From: Paenibacillus polysaccharolyticus
GTDB lineage: Bacteria > Bacillota > Bacilli > Paenibacillales > Paenibacillaceae
Assembly: GCF_900102085.1 (NCBI RefSeq)
Contig: NZ_FMVM01000012.1
Span: 149,906-213,905, forward strand
Direction: 5' to 3'
DNA length: 64,000 bases
The position numbers were made by a program, and so were the translations under genes. The notes under the pieces were generated by a model, which did not search any database, was not told where the DNA came from, and saw nothing but the letters and a program-made list of their open reading frames with translations. Positions 25,727-35,334 of the stretch are shown piece by piece (position 1 is the stretch's first letter; each line of letters opens with the position of its first letter).

Positions 25727-27319
25727 ATGGATAAACATTCTTCACCATCCGGCCATTCCTCAGACCCATCCAACGAAACGTTGACGGATCGGCAGGGCCA
25801 TCCGATTACCGACAATCAGAACGTACGAACCGTGGGCAACCGCGGACCGACCACACTGGAGAACTATCACTTTCTCGAAAAAATTACACACTTCGACCGC
25901 GAGCGTATCCCGGAACGGGTCGTGCATGCCCGTGGGGCTGGCGCTCATGGCGTATTTGAAGCGTATGGAACGGCTGGTAATGAACCCGTATCGAAGTACA
26001 CCAGAGCACGTCTTTTTCAGGAAAAAGGCAAACAAACGCCCGTGTTCGTACGCTTCTCGACCGTCATCCATGGCGGGCATTCCCCGGAGACGCTGCGGGA
26101 CCCGCGCGGATTTGCCGTTAAATTCTATACCGAAGACGGCAACTGGGATCTCGTCGGCAACAATCTGAAAATCTTTTTCATCCGCGACCCGCTCAAATTC
26201 CCGGATATGGTGCATGCCTTCAAACCCGACCCACTGACTAACGCACAGGATATGGAGCGGTTTTTCGATTTTGTCTCCCTCAGTCCCGAAGCGACACATA
26301 TGGTGACCTTTCTCTTCTCACCGTGGGGCATTCCGGCGAATTATCGGCAAATGCAGGGGTCAGGCGTAAATACATACAAATGGGTGAACCAGGACGGCAA
26401 AGGTGTGCTCATCAAATACCACTGGGAACCGTTGAAACAAGGCATTCGCAACCTGCTGCAGAAGGACGCTAGTGAAATTCAAGGCCAGAATTTCAATCAC
26501 GCCACACTCGATCTGTATCATGCGATTGAACAGGGTAACTATCCGGAATGGGAGCTATGCGTTCAGGTGATGGAGGATGGCGAACATCCGGAGCTGGACT
26601 TTGACCCGCTGGACCCGACCAAGCTGTGGCCGCAGGATCAGTTTCCGTTTCTGCCTGTAGGTAAAATGACGTTGAATCGCAATCCCGAGGATTATTTTAA
26701 TGAAGTGGAGCAGGCCGCATTCGGGACGGGTGTGCTGGTGGACGGGCTTGATTTCTCGGATGACAAGCTGCTGCAAGGACGTACCTTCTCCTATTCGGAT
26801 ACCCAGCGTCACCGGGTGGGTGCAAACTATCTGCAACTGCCCGTGAATGCGCCGAAGAACCGGGTAGCCACCAATCAAAGCGGCGGGCAGATGCAGTATA
26901 AAGTGGACCGGGCACCGGGTCAAAATCCACATGTGAATTACGAGCCTTCTTCGCTCGGGGGATTAACGGAAGCTCAACCGCGCGGCAAGGAGCATGAACC
27001 GCTGGTGGAAGGCCATCTGGTGCGGGAGAAAATTGAGCGTACGAATGATTTTGGGCAAGCCGGGGATACGTACCGGGCGTTCGAGGACTGGGAGCGGGAT
27101 GAGTTAATCAGCAACATGGTCGGCGCATTGGCCCAATGCAAACCGGATATCCGGGAGCGCATGATCTCTTATTTTACCCAAGCGGATGCGGATTACGGGC
27201 GACGTGTGGCGGAAGGACTGGCTGCTGTATCCACAGACGATAGTGAAACAGTGCAGCCGAAGTATGATCCGAGCGTTGAGCAGGCTGCAAAACGTAGTCG
27301 GGAGACGGATGGGTATTAA
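25727..27319 (+). CDS. Haem catalase
   Basis: A monofunctional catalase of about 530 residues that breaks down hydrogen peroxide. Catalytic His67 is in RVVHARGAGAHG, the Asn is in LVGNNLKIFFIRD, and the proximal haem ligand Tyr is in RTFSYSDTQRHRVG. Length and motifs fit the small-subunit group such as KatA or KatX. GGTGG lies 11 bases before the ATG at 25727, with 12 further open codons upstream. I saw no clear PerR box. The gene is GC-richer than its surroundings. Confidence 0.93.
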   Translation: MDKHSSPSGHSSDPSNETLTDRQGHPITDNQNVRTVGNRGPTTLENYHFLEKITHFDRERIPERVVHARGAGAHGVFEAYGTAGNEPVSKYTRARLFQEKGKQTPVFVRFSTVIHGGHSPETLRDPRGFAVKFYTEDGNWDLVGNNLKIFFIRDPLKFPDMVHAFKPDPLTNAQDMERFFDFVSLSPEATHMVTFLFSPWGIPANYRQMQGSGVNTYKWVNQDGKGVLIKYHWEPLKQGIRNLLQKDASEIQGQNFNHATLDLYHAIEQGNYPEWELCVQVMEDGEHPELDFDPLDPTKLWPQDQFPFLPVGKMTLNRNPEDYFNEVEQAAFGTGVLVDGLDFSDDKLLQGRTFSYSDTQRHRVGANYLQLPVNAPKNRVATNQSGGQMQYKVDRAPGQNPHVNYEPSSLGGLTEAQPRGKEHEPLVEGHLVREKIERTNDFGQAGDTYRAFEDWERDELISNMVGALAQCKPDIRERMISYFTQADADYGRRVAEGLAAVSTDDSETVQPKYDPSVEQAAKRSRETDGY

Positions 27320-27897
27320 TTAATTGGAATTAGATGAGCTGAACGAGTATTATCCATAACTGGATGAGAATTATTGCTTAAAAAGTTAGATGAAGCATCG
27401 CTCCATGAGTCTGGGTGCCAGTGTTGGCAGCCGCTTATGGGGCTTTTTGTTACGTGACAGCTGTTGATTTTGGAGAAAATGAGGTTCAAAGCGGTGGATT
27501 CGGGATAAGTCTCGTGTGATCAGCTCAGGAAAAACAGGCATATTCACGTTCATTTCGGACGATGGTTCGTTAAAAAAAGGCGATCAGCCAATGATCGGAT
27601 TACATTTTTCTTTTGGAAGGGATAGGATTCGGAGCAGTTAACCCTGCCCCGCCTGCCTTAAACGCGACCTGATCAAATGATTATTGATGAGAGCGTTTAC
27701 AACATTTACCATGAAGCTGTGTCCGGGTGGATACCTTTTAGGCAGTGAGCCAGGTAGGACGAAGCAAGTGACGTATCATATTGTGATTTCATTGAAGGTA
27801 CTCTCTGTTCTGCTTGTTCTGTTCTGCTCTGTTCAGTCCATACCCGGTTACCCGCCAGCTCGATATTTTATCCCAATTAACCAAGGAGGCTTGCATC
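27320..27897. other. 578-base intergenic region before the pectate lyase gene
   Basis: It holds a weak terminator for the catalase gene (TGCCA/TGGCA, then AGCC/GGCT followed by TTTTT, about 27413-27447) and a short perfect hairpin CGATCA/TGATCG at 27581-27597 followed at a distance by T's. No coding sequence is supported; the 3' end carries the pectate lyase ribosome binding site. Confidence 0.5.
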
Positions 27898-29268
27898 ATG
27901 AAATTATTCCCTTCCACATCTACTCATGCATCTGCACGATCCCAGCGTTCCCTGAAATCCAAAATGACTAACATCTGTCTCAGTGCTGCGTTCCCTCTAT
28001 TACTGCTAAGCGGTGGTTCGGTGGGTGCCGCAGAACTTTTGGAAGGTGGATTGCCTAATACCTCAGAATCAGAGTCAGTGGTGAACAGTTCCAATCTTAC
28101 GCTGGCTGCGGGTGATTTGTACGTGTCCCCTAACGGATCTGCCAGCAATCCGGGAACGATCAACAGTCCAACGTCACTCGCTAACGCTCTGACCCAGATC
28201 GCCCCAGGCAAAACGATCTATCTGCGCGGCGGAACCTACAGCTTCTCGCAAACGATTACGATTGAACGCGGCAACAGCGGCACCGCCTCACAGCGCAAAA
28301 ATCTGGTCGCCTACGGATCGGAAAAACCTGTCTTCGATTTCTCGGCTCAAACCTTCGCTTCCACGAATCGGGGATTGCAAATGTTCGGAGACTACTGGTT
28401 CGTCAAGGGTCTTGAAGTCAAAGGTGCGGGCGATAACGGTATCTTCATCGGTGGCAGCTACAACCGTCTGGAGCAGATCGAAGCGCATCATAACAGGGAC
28501 ACCGGCATTCAGATCGGGCGTTATGCTTCAACGGCTGCCAAAAGTGAATGGCCTTCGTATAACGAAGTCATTCGTTCCTACTCTCACAACAACTATGACC
28601 CGGATGACGGCGAGGATGCGGACGGTTTTGCCGCCAAGCTGACGGTCGGTCCGGGGAACGTCTTTGACGGCTGCATTGCCGCTTATAACGTAGACGATGG
28701 CTGGGATCTCTATAGCAAAACAGACACAGGCGCCATCGGTGCAGTGACGATCCGCAACAGTATCGCATACGGTAACGGAGCCACCGCTGATGGAACCTCC
28801 ACCTCCAACAGTGATGGTAACGGCTTCAAGCTAGGCGGCGAGAAAATTGCCGTGAATCACATTGTCGAGAACAATATTGCGTTTAATAACAAAAAGCATG
28901 GCTTTACCTATAACAGCAACCCGGGTTCGATTCAGATGAACAACAATACATCATGGAACAACGGACAAAGCAACTTTGCCTTTGACAAAGGTACCCACAT
29001 CTTCATCAACAACTTGTCCTTCCAGGGCGGCGCCAGTGACAAAACCAGCGGAACCGATGTCAGCAGTACTAACGTCTGGTGGAAAAACAAAAAAAGCGTT
29101 AACGACAAAGGCCTGCTCGCCAGCGCAGCCGACTTTGTCTCCCTCGTGCCTTCGGTAACCCGTGCCGCAGACGGCACCCCTGTATTGGGTAACTTCCTGA
29201 AGCTTGCAGGTGGCAGTGACCTGATTGGGTCGGGAACGCCAGCGGGGAAGAATATTGGAGCGCGGTAG
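27898..29268 (+). CDS. Secreted pectate lyase, PL9-like beta-helix
   Basis: A 456-residue secreted protein with a basic N-terminus, a hydrophobic core (about 27-42) and a signal-peptidase-like site near GGSVGAAE. The mature part begins DLYVSPNGSASNPG and forms a right-handed parallel beta-helix with repeated N-x-(I/V) turns. The block DDGEDADGFAAKLTVG...DDGWDLYSK is characteristic of family 9 polysaccharide lyases, which cleave polygalacturonate with calcium. AAGGAGG precedes the ATG at 27898. Expected role: plant-pectin breakdown in soil. Confidence 0.85.
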   Translation: MKLFPSTSTHASARSQRSLKSKMTNICLSAAFPLLLLSGGSVGAAELLEGGLPNTSESESVVNSSNLTLAAGDLYVSPNGSASNPGTINSPTSLANALTQIAPGKTIYLRGGTYSFSQTITIERGNSGTASQRKNLVAYGSEKPVFDFSAQTFASTNRGLQMFGDYWFVKGLEVKGAGDNGIFIGGSYNRLEQIEAHHNRDTGIQIGRYASTAAKSEWPSYNEVIRSYSHNNYDPDDGEDADGFAAKLTVGPGNVFDGCIAAYNVDDGWDLYSKTDTGAIGAVTIRNSIAYGNGATADGTSTSNSDGNGFKLGGEKIAVNHIVENNIAFNNKKHGFTYNSNPGSIQMNNNTSWNNGQSNFAFDKGTHIFINNLSFQGGASDKTSGTDVSSTNVWWKNKKSVNDKGLLASAADFVSLVPSVTRAADGTPVLGNFLKLAGGSDLIGSGTPAGKNIGAR

Positions 29269-29305
29269 CTGTGGGTTGGTAAGATAAAAAAATAATTTAC
29301 AAAGC

Positions 29306-29359
29306 AAAATCCCCTCCCCCATGCCAGCCTGATCGGTGGTAATGGAGAAGGGGATTTTT
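29306..29359 (+). terminator. Terminator of the pectate lyase gene
   Basis: AAAATCCCCT pairs with AGGGGATTTT, followed by T's. Confidence 0.88.
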
Positions 29360-29403
29360 GAATTGCCGTGTATTGTCTACTGGCTCATAAGGTAGATAGA
29401 TAC

Positions 29404-29685
29404 TCACGGTTTGGCTAAAACCTCAATCATCAGTCTGCATCCTGTACGAAAACCTTGCTCAAACGCCGCTTCCACGTACATGGATGTGGACTGTCCGATC
29501 AAGTCGATCAGTTGCTCCAAGGCATCGTATTCTGTATCTGGGAGCCTTGTTTTGTAGTTTTGCATGATGTCCGATATTTGGCTGTTAATTTTATGATACT
29601 CGGTCTGTTCAGGGTGAATCGACTCGTCCAACCGCAGGTTCCCGTGAAACAAATCTTCGATCAGGTTTGACATGTTATCCTTCAT
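29404..29685 (-). CDS. DUF6809-like small protein
   Basis: A 93-residue acidic helical protein resembling DUF6809: an N-terminal NLIEDLFHGNL helix, the central LPDTEYDALEQLIDLIGQ segment, and a C-terminal EQGFRTGCRLMIEVL helix. GAGGTGG lies 7 bases before the ATG. Function unknown; such genes are common near mobile or accessory regions in Bacillota. It marks the edge of the AT-rich defence cassette. Confidence 0.7.
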   Translation of the reverse strand: MKDNMSNLIEDLFHGNLRLDESIHPEQTEYHKINSQISDIMQNYKTRLPDTEYDALEQLIDLIGQSTSMYVEAAFEQGFRTGCRLMIEVLAKP

Positions 29686-30063
29686 GCTATAGCCACCTCA
29701 GGAAGATTGTAACTCATGGGAAGAGGTGAGATGGGAATTTAGCGGGAAACCCGCTAGTATTTTTTTCTTTTTTTCAAAGAATCTAAAATGAAAGGTACGT
29801 GTGAATCAACAATTAGCTATACTCAATAGAAAAAAATGGGTTTATTCTCCTGTTTAACTTTGTCAAAAACTTCTTCCCACCTAGGGAACTAGTTCACTGG
29901 ATTATGTGCGTGTCGCAGCAGGTACGGTGAGTTTTCCTTGGCTAATTTATTAGGTACTCTTTGAGTTGTCATGAGGCATCATCTCTTCGGTTGAATTTGG
30001 GCAGAGTATTAATTAAGGTAAGATATTTAATTGAGGAGAAATCTCTCTCTAATTTAAAAATAC
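29686..30063. other. Boundary region at the edge of the AT-rich cassette
   Basis: No gene is supported. A terminator-like hairpin faces the plus strand at 29740-29770. Base composition drops sharply in GC from here rightwards. Confidence 0.5.
29740..29770 (+). terminator. Plus-strand terminator hairpin without an obvious upstream gene
   Basis: TAGCGGG-AAA-CCCGCTA is a perfect 7-bp stem, followed by GTATTTTTTTC. The only plus-strand gene upstream ends 470 bases earlier and has its own terminator. It could end an unannotated small RNA. Confidence 0.6.
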
Positions 30064-33000
30064 TCAGTATTGTAAAGGCCAATTTGCTTCATCATAAATA
30101 TTTTTAATAGTAATTTGTCCATCTATCAAAGCAGTAACCATTCTCCATTCATGAAGTTCTTTGTTAGCCACTTTTTCTAAATAAACATCCCAAATAATTG
30201 ACATATTTTTTTCAACCAGTATCTTTTCAAGTGAATTTTTCTCAATTAACAAACCTGGGTTGTATCCTTCCAAAGCAACATCATAGCATATGATCTCATT
30301 ATGACCATTGTACCAGTACCCTTCCTTATGTTGGGATAACCCCAATTCATTTACTATAAATTCACTTGGCATTAAGAAGCTAACAGAGTCAATAATTGAT
30401 CTATCGTATCCTTTTTCCCATCGATATTCAAAAGTAGTTGTTTTAACTTCCGAACTTATGTCAAGATGCTCTCCCGCTTCAGAACGATACTCCTTATATG
30501 CTGGATGCCAATAAAATTCACTAGCAAAAATTTTATAATCTGATTCCCAGTGATTCTTGTAGGAATAATCGTGAACATTTTTACTCTCCGAATATTGGGT
30601 GGTTAGCTCTGTTGGTACTAACAATGCTGTAGTTTTGACAAACAACTCTTGCCTATTTTTATAATCTTCTTCATTTTTTTGTCGCAACCACTTAATATGA
30701 GAACTTAACAATATAAATTCTTTTCCATTCTGACTTGTGAAGAAAATATTATTGAGTTTAGGAATCTCTTTGAAATCATGCACCCATTTATCTAAATCAA
30801 TTTCAGGGAGGTCATAAATATTTGAATAATAATTTTTGTTATTTTTGTTGGTCTGAGTAATTAATACAGTTGGATCAATGTCTCGTACAAATGGATTCCA
30901 CGGTCCATTATAATCCATTTTTTTATATTTTCTCTTGCACCTTATACTAGTTTCGCTCTGATTTTCTTGGTATAATTCTTCTTCACTTTCACTTTCTAAA
31001 CTCTGTATAGGAAGGGATTCTAAAGATTTTATCCAGTCAATTATATCAAAATCATTCAAATCAAAATCATCATCACTTTCTTCATGCCAACCATAATCAA
31101 TTTCACTCATTGAGTAATTATCTGTTAATTTAGCTAAAAGTTCATGAAAAGCAATCCATTGATATTTTTTCCCAATTCTCTCATTAGAATGCTCATGTCT
31201 ATCCGAACTTCCAACTTCATGAAAATCATATTTCCCATGAATTTCAACATTATAACCAAGCTCGAATACTCTTTGAGTTGCAATGTTACTTAGCTCTTGA
31301 GGGTCAAAATGTTCTTCCCAATTCGAAACAGCACTTTGAAATATATAACGACCGAAATCCCCATAGGCTCCAGTACCTCTCCCGTATTCAGTTGTCATAG
31401 AGTCTAATATATTCTTCTGAGCCCAATAATGATTTTTAAAGTCTTTTGATTCATAATCATAATCGTATTCATCTATTTCTTTAATAGTTGGTTTTTTGAT
31501 ATACCATTCACTCCTATAAGGAGGACTTGCCTTTTTGAGGTCAACATTAAGTTGTATCCCCGAATAAAGCGCATACTCTATAACACCCCTTGAATAGTCC
31601 CTGAGTAATATATGTGGATAAATATATTCTTTGTCAAAGATAGTACTGTAAATATAATTACAAAGATCCTCAAGATCCATTTTTTTTTCAGTTCTTAAGG
31701 CACATCCATATGCAACCGCAAAAAGTCTTTCATATACATAAGGATCATTGACCTTCTCAAACATTCTTAATACATCAACAAGCACGTTTATTCTGTTTCT
31801 AAGCAAACAAATCAATGCTTTTGTAGAATAATCTCTTAGTTTGCGATTTGGACTTACTAAGAACCAAGATATAGTCACAGCAGCCAATTTTACAGACTCA
31901 TCAGAAATGTAGATTCTATTTTCCTCTGTCCAAGCCCAATCAATTAATCTTTTTATAGCAGAATTACCTGAGAATCGAGGACTTATATATTGCGTCCATT
32001 CAGCATCTCGATCAGCCAAGGAGAACTTCATCAGGTGTTCGTGTATCTTATAACCATTAAAAAAATGTTTAGGATTAGACGAAACTTGAAGAACTGTATC
32101 CCAAAAAGTTTCATATGTCCCTCTTCTCCTCAAGACATGTTCATTAATATAAGGAATAATATTTTCATTTATAGTATTTGTTTTTCTCCACAATAGTCCA
32201 TTCACGAATGCATCAATCACTGGATAGTAAGATTTACAAAACGGAGCTATCTCGAAAAACTCCATTCCAATCTTTTCTGGAATTTGTATTGAAAATGCTT
32301 CAATAAGACCTTTATTTCTGTAACACGATGTTTCATCTTTTACTAATTCATTTAGATTCGGATTATCTCTAAAAGTTTCCATTGGATTTTCGATATTCAA
32401 ATGTTTGTCAAGAAGAAAAGAAGCTGTAATGTGATCATCAAATCTTTCGTAAGCAAAATAAACACCATTAACATACTCATTAGAACTAACATAAAAGAGA
32501 TTTAAAGTTAGTATTCCTTCATTTATTAGTTCGTTTAAAAACTGCCTCCACTTCTCTGTATATTCTTTAACCTCACTACATACAATTTCATTTGCCTCTT
32601 CAAATCGTAGGTATTGAGAATTCTTCTTCAATTTCTCAGCAATAATTGCCATTATGGCTTTTTGTACAAGATTGATATTATTCGAGTAGTCAAATCTATT
32701 AGGTTCACCTAATCGATTATTAACACTTATAAGAAAAAAATTCAAAATTTTTGATATCCCTTCAAAACCATCTGGTATATAATTCAGGCCAGCTTTAAAT
32801 AGTCCTTGACAAAATAATTTCAAAAACAAAGGGTTTTGAAATTCAGGATGGAGCAATGGTATGCTGGGTTGCTGAATATTGTAGTTGTCAAAAAACATCT
32901 TGGAAGCTTCATATTCAACATCCGTGAACCCATAATGAGTCACTCTCACTGCTTCTTTTTCTGTAATTAAATCTAGGGGGAGAATTGCTTTTTCATAGGA

Positions 33001-34395
33001 TGTTCGAATACTTAAAACTAATCCAAGCCATTTATATTTACTGATTGTTCTTATGAAACCTTTTACATGATCTTTCCAGAAATATTTTCCGCGGCCTTCA
33101 TTTATTGCGTCAATGATAAATAATAACCTTACACCCATCGATTGAGCCTTCGAATTCAAGGCTCCAAGAAATTCTTCTTCATTCATATTCAATCGTAATT
33201 GATTATGTAATATTTGCGTCCAAGGATTTTGATCATCTATAAAATGTTGACCCAGTAAAAGAATAACAGGGTTACCGTCCGCATTTCTTTTTGTTGCAAC
33301 ATCTGCCAAAAGATGAGATTTCCCAATCCCCGCATCACCCTTTAAAATTAAAACTCCCGAATTAGCAATCAAAGCCGTAGGAGAATCCACAAAGTTTCGA
33401 AGCTGACCTATTGCAGTATGAACTTGCTTTAGATCATTAATTTCTGAACTAAATTTGTTATTTTCCGCATATCTATTTATTTCCTGTTTTTTTTCTCCTT
33501 TTTCTTTTAAATTTATTTTTTCAAATTTTTCGATACACTCCCAAATCAAATTATCAATTTCATTACAAGTATCATTAATCATTTCTAAATCAATATCTTC
33601 CATCTCATCGAAGTTTATACCGTAGTAATAATCGTTCAATTTTGTATAAATTTGCATTATTTCATTCTTTAATTCAATCAGACTTTCTTCTCTTACCAAG
33701 CTTATAGCTTTTTTCATTCTTTTTTGAAATTCGTTGTATACTTCATCCATCTGATTATTGAACCCACTACCTCTGGCAACACCATCAAAAACTTTCGCAA
33801 TCTCTAACTCATAATTTAGTTCAGGAGTATATCTATGTCCCAAAGAATCTATATTTAGCTGTAATTTGTCACCAAACCACCGCTGAGAAAATTCTTCATC
33901 ATTAAACCAAAATCTAACTTTTCCAGCATGCTTTTCTTGAGATAATCTTGCTAATAGTTCAGAACTTCCCCAATATTCAAACTCAATATTCCTACTTTGA
34001 ATTTTTGCAAAATCACTCCATTCACTAATGTAGTCATTCCATTTATCCATGAACCATTTTTGATTGTCGATTCTTGGATCTTGTCTGTCTAATGGAATGC
34101 AGATATAGTATTTTGTTAGTTTTGGATGTTTCAAAAAAGCTGTTTTAAAAGATTTTTCTAGTTGTTTCCATTGGGAGTCTCCCATTGAATTAAAATACTT
34201 AGCTTGCCAACCATACTCTTCCCCATTTTCTAATTTACAATATGATTCTACACCTCCATCAGGTGCACCTACCCTAGTAAACGAGACTTTCCTATAAATA
34301 TCTTCTTCTCGCGCAAGTTGACATATCAATTCTTCAAAGGCATTATTTTGAGAATTACTAAAGCTTCTTATGTTTAGCCAATTAAACTGTGACAT
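30064..34395 (-). CDS. Avs/AVAST-like STAND NTPase with N-terminal PD-(D/E)XK nuclease
   Basis: A 1443-residue protein with three parts. Residues 1-170 form a Mrr/Cap4-like nuclease domain with D46-GGVE50 and Q64-A-K66, the PD-(D/E)XK pattern. Residues about 320-650 form a STAND ATPase with Walker A GDAGIGKS (353-360) and Walker B LLFIIDAINEG (424-434). The long remainder is helical and repeat-like, as expected of a target-sensing domain. This is the plan of Avs proteins, which recognise a phage protein, oligomerise and degrade DNA. GGAGG lies 7 bases before the ATG. It is third in a minus-strand operon after a TM gene and a TIR gene. AT-rich composition suggests transfer. Confidence 0.82.
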   Translation of the reverse strand: MSQFNWLNIRSFSNSQNNAFEELICQLAREEDIYRKVSFTRVGAPDGGVESYCKLENGEEYGWQAKYFNSMGDSQWKQLEKSFKTAFLKHPKLTKYYICIPLDRQDPRIDNQKWFMDKWNDYISEWSDFAKIQSRNIEFEYWGSSELLARLSQEKHAGKVRFWFNDEEFSQRWFGDKLQLNIDSLGHRYTPELNYELEIAKVFDGVARGSGFNNQMDEVYNEFQKRMKKAISLVREESLIELKNEIMQIYTKLNDYYYGINFDEMEDIDLEMINDTCNEIDNLIWECIEKFEKINLKEKGEKKQEINRYAENNKFSSEINDLKQVHTAIGQLRNFVDSPTALIANSGVLILKGDAGIGKSHLLADVATKRNADGNPVILLLGQHFIDDQNPWTQILHNQLRLNMNEEEFLGALNSKAQSMGVRLLFIIDAINEGRGKYFWKDHVKGFIRTISKYKWLGLVLSIRTSYEKAILPLDLITEKEAVRVTHYGFTDVEYEASKMFFDNYNIQQPSIPLLHPEFQNPLFLKLFCQGLFKAGLNYIPDGFEGISKILNFFLISVNNRLGEPNRFDYSNNINLVQKAIMAIIAEKLKKNSQYLRFEEANEIVCSEVKEYTEKWRQFLNELINEGILTLNLFYVSSNEYVNGVYFAYERFDDHITASFLLDKHLNIENPMETFRDNPNLNELVKDETSCYRNKGLIEAFSIQIPEKIGMEFFEIAPFCKSYYPVIDAFVNGLLWRKTNTINENIIPYINEHVLRRRGTYETFWDTVLQVSSNPKHFFNGYKIHEHLMKFSLADRDAEWTQYISPRFSGNSAIKRLIDWAWTEENRIYISDESVKLAAVTISWFLVSPNRKLRDYSTKALICLLRNRINVLVDVLRMFEKVNDPYVYERLFAVAYGCALRTEKKMDLEDLCNYIYSTIFDKEYIYPHILLRDYSRGVIEYALYSGIQLNVDLKKASPPYRSEWYIKKPTIKEIDEYDYDYESKDFKNHYWAQKNILDSMTTEYGRGTGAYGDFGRYIFQSAVSNWEEHFDPQELSNIATQRVFELGYNVEIHGKYDFHEVGSSDRHEHSNERIGKKYQWIAFHELLAKLTDNYSMSEIDYGWHEESDDDFDLNDFDIIDWIKSLESLPIQSLESESEEELYQENQSETSIRCKRKYKKMDYNGPWNPFVRDIDPTVLITQTNKNNKNYYSNIYDLPEIDLDKWVHDFKEIPKLNNIFFTSQNGKEFILLSSHIKWLRQKNEEDYKNRQELFVKTTALLVPTELTTQYSESKNVHDYSYKNHWESDYKIFASEFYWHPAYKEYRSEAGEHLDISSEVKTTTFEYRWEKGYDRSIIDSVSFLMPSEFIVNELGLSQHKEGYWYNGHNEIICYDVALEGYNPGLLIEKNSLEKILVEKNMSIIWDVYLEKVANKELHEWRMVTALIDGQITIKNIYDEANWPLQY

Positions 34396-34468
34396 TATAC
34401 TACCTCCATCATAGAGAATGATATATTAATCTTAATTTTCTGTATGACCAGTTTAGTCATCAGTTCTT

Positions 34469-34807
34469 TTATTTTATTTTCTTCATTGTATGTATATATT
34501 CTTGTGTTTCTTCTAAAATAAAAGATGGTTTTAATTTAGTAACTGGTATATTGAATATTAAAGCATATTCTAATTCGAGTTGGACCCAAATCGACTTATC
34601 TATATATTCAGTATCTAATAATAAAAGATAGTCACTTGTACTTAGTTCATTAATAACATTTTCCTGCTTCTTAGAGCTATTTTTGTCTAGAAGTTCAATA
34701 TATACATAAACATTTGTAAATCTCTCTAACTTCTCTTTTATAAGTTCTAAATTTTTTATATTAATTTCACTACTCCTAGTTGTATAACTAACGAAAATTT
34801 TTCTCAC
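34469..34807 (-). CDS. Small stand-alone TIR-domain protein
   Basis: A 112-residue protein that is almost only a TIR domain. The first strand is RKIFVSYTTRS, and the conserved Trp74 and Glu78/Glu80 occur in KSIWVQLELEYA, where TIR NADases carry their catalytic Glu. I choose the GTG start at 34807, which has GGAAAGG about 8 bases upstream and overlaps the preceding stop as TAGTG; a TTG six codons earlier has no site. At 112 residues it is short for a TIR domain, so NADase activity is uncertain. It may be a partner or signalling module for the STAND nuclease 73 bases downstream. Confidence 0.75.
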   Translation of the reverse strand: MRKIFVSYTTRSSEINIKNLELIKEKLERFTNVYVYIELLDKNSSKKQENVINELSTSDYLLLLDTEYIDKSIWVQLELEYALIFNIPVTKLKPSFILEETQEYIHTMKKIK

Positions 34808-35334
34808 TAAAAAAACCCTTTCCAATATAAAAGATGAAATATTATATTAAGAATTAGCATGATAAAATAAATTAAGTGCGAAGCATTGAATATTGATTTT
34901 ACTTTGCTCACTTTTTTTACTCTGTTAGGCTCAATAGTAAAACCACTTTTTATATTTTCTTTAATGATTAATTCTCTTTCATTTCTTTTTGATATATTTA
35001 TAAATCTATTATCCATCAAACCTCTTAGCTTTTCTTGATAGTAATAAGTGTAGCTATCAATTAACCAAAAAGATAAAATAGAAAGATACATAATTATAAC
35101 AATAGACCAATTCATAGTATCGTTGGATAATTTCAATATTGCAGGAATCAAAATACCGATAAATACTAAAAACATTTTTTTAATTTCTAAACTTTTCGTT
35201 GAAAAATTTAAAGTTGCATTATGTAGTTGATCAATAATTTTCCAATCAATTTCATCTTCTAGAGTTCTTTTGTATCTTAATCTATCCTCCTGTATACTAT
35301 CATTTCGATTTTTGAAGTTATATTCCGTATTCAT
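34807..35334 (-). CDS. Three-TM membrane protein of the defence cassette
   Basis: The 175-residue protein has a charged N-terminal helix (1-50), hydrophobic segments at about 54-69, 76-93 and 154-170, and a basic cytoplasmic stretch between the second and third. This resembles SLATT-type effectors of defence islands in layout, but I see no decisive motif. AAAGGAG precedes the ATG. It is the first gene of the three-gene operon, and its stop TAG shares a base with the GTG start of the TIR gene. Confidence 0.7.
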   Translation of the reverse strand: MNTEYNFKNRNDSIQEDRLRYKRTLEDEIDWKIIDQLHNATLNFSTKSLEIKKMFLVFIGILIPAILKLSNDTMNWSIVIIMYLSILSFWLIDSYTYYYQEKLRGLMDNRFINISKRNERELIIKENIKSGFTIEPNRVKKVSKVKSIFNASHLIYFIMLILNIIFHLLYWKGFF

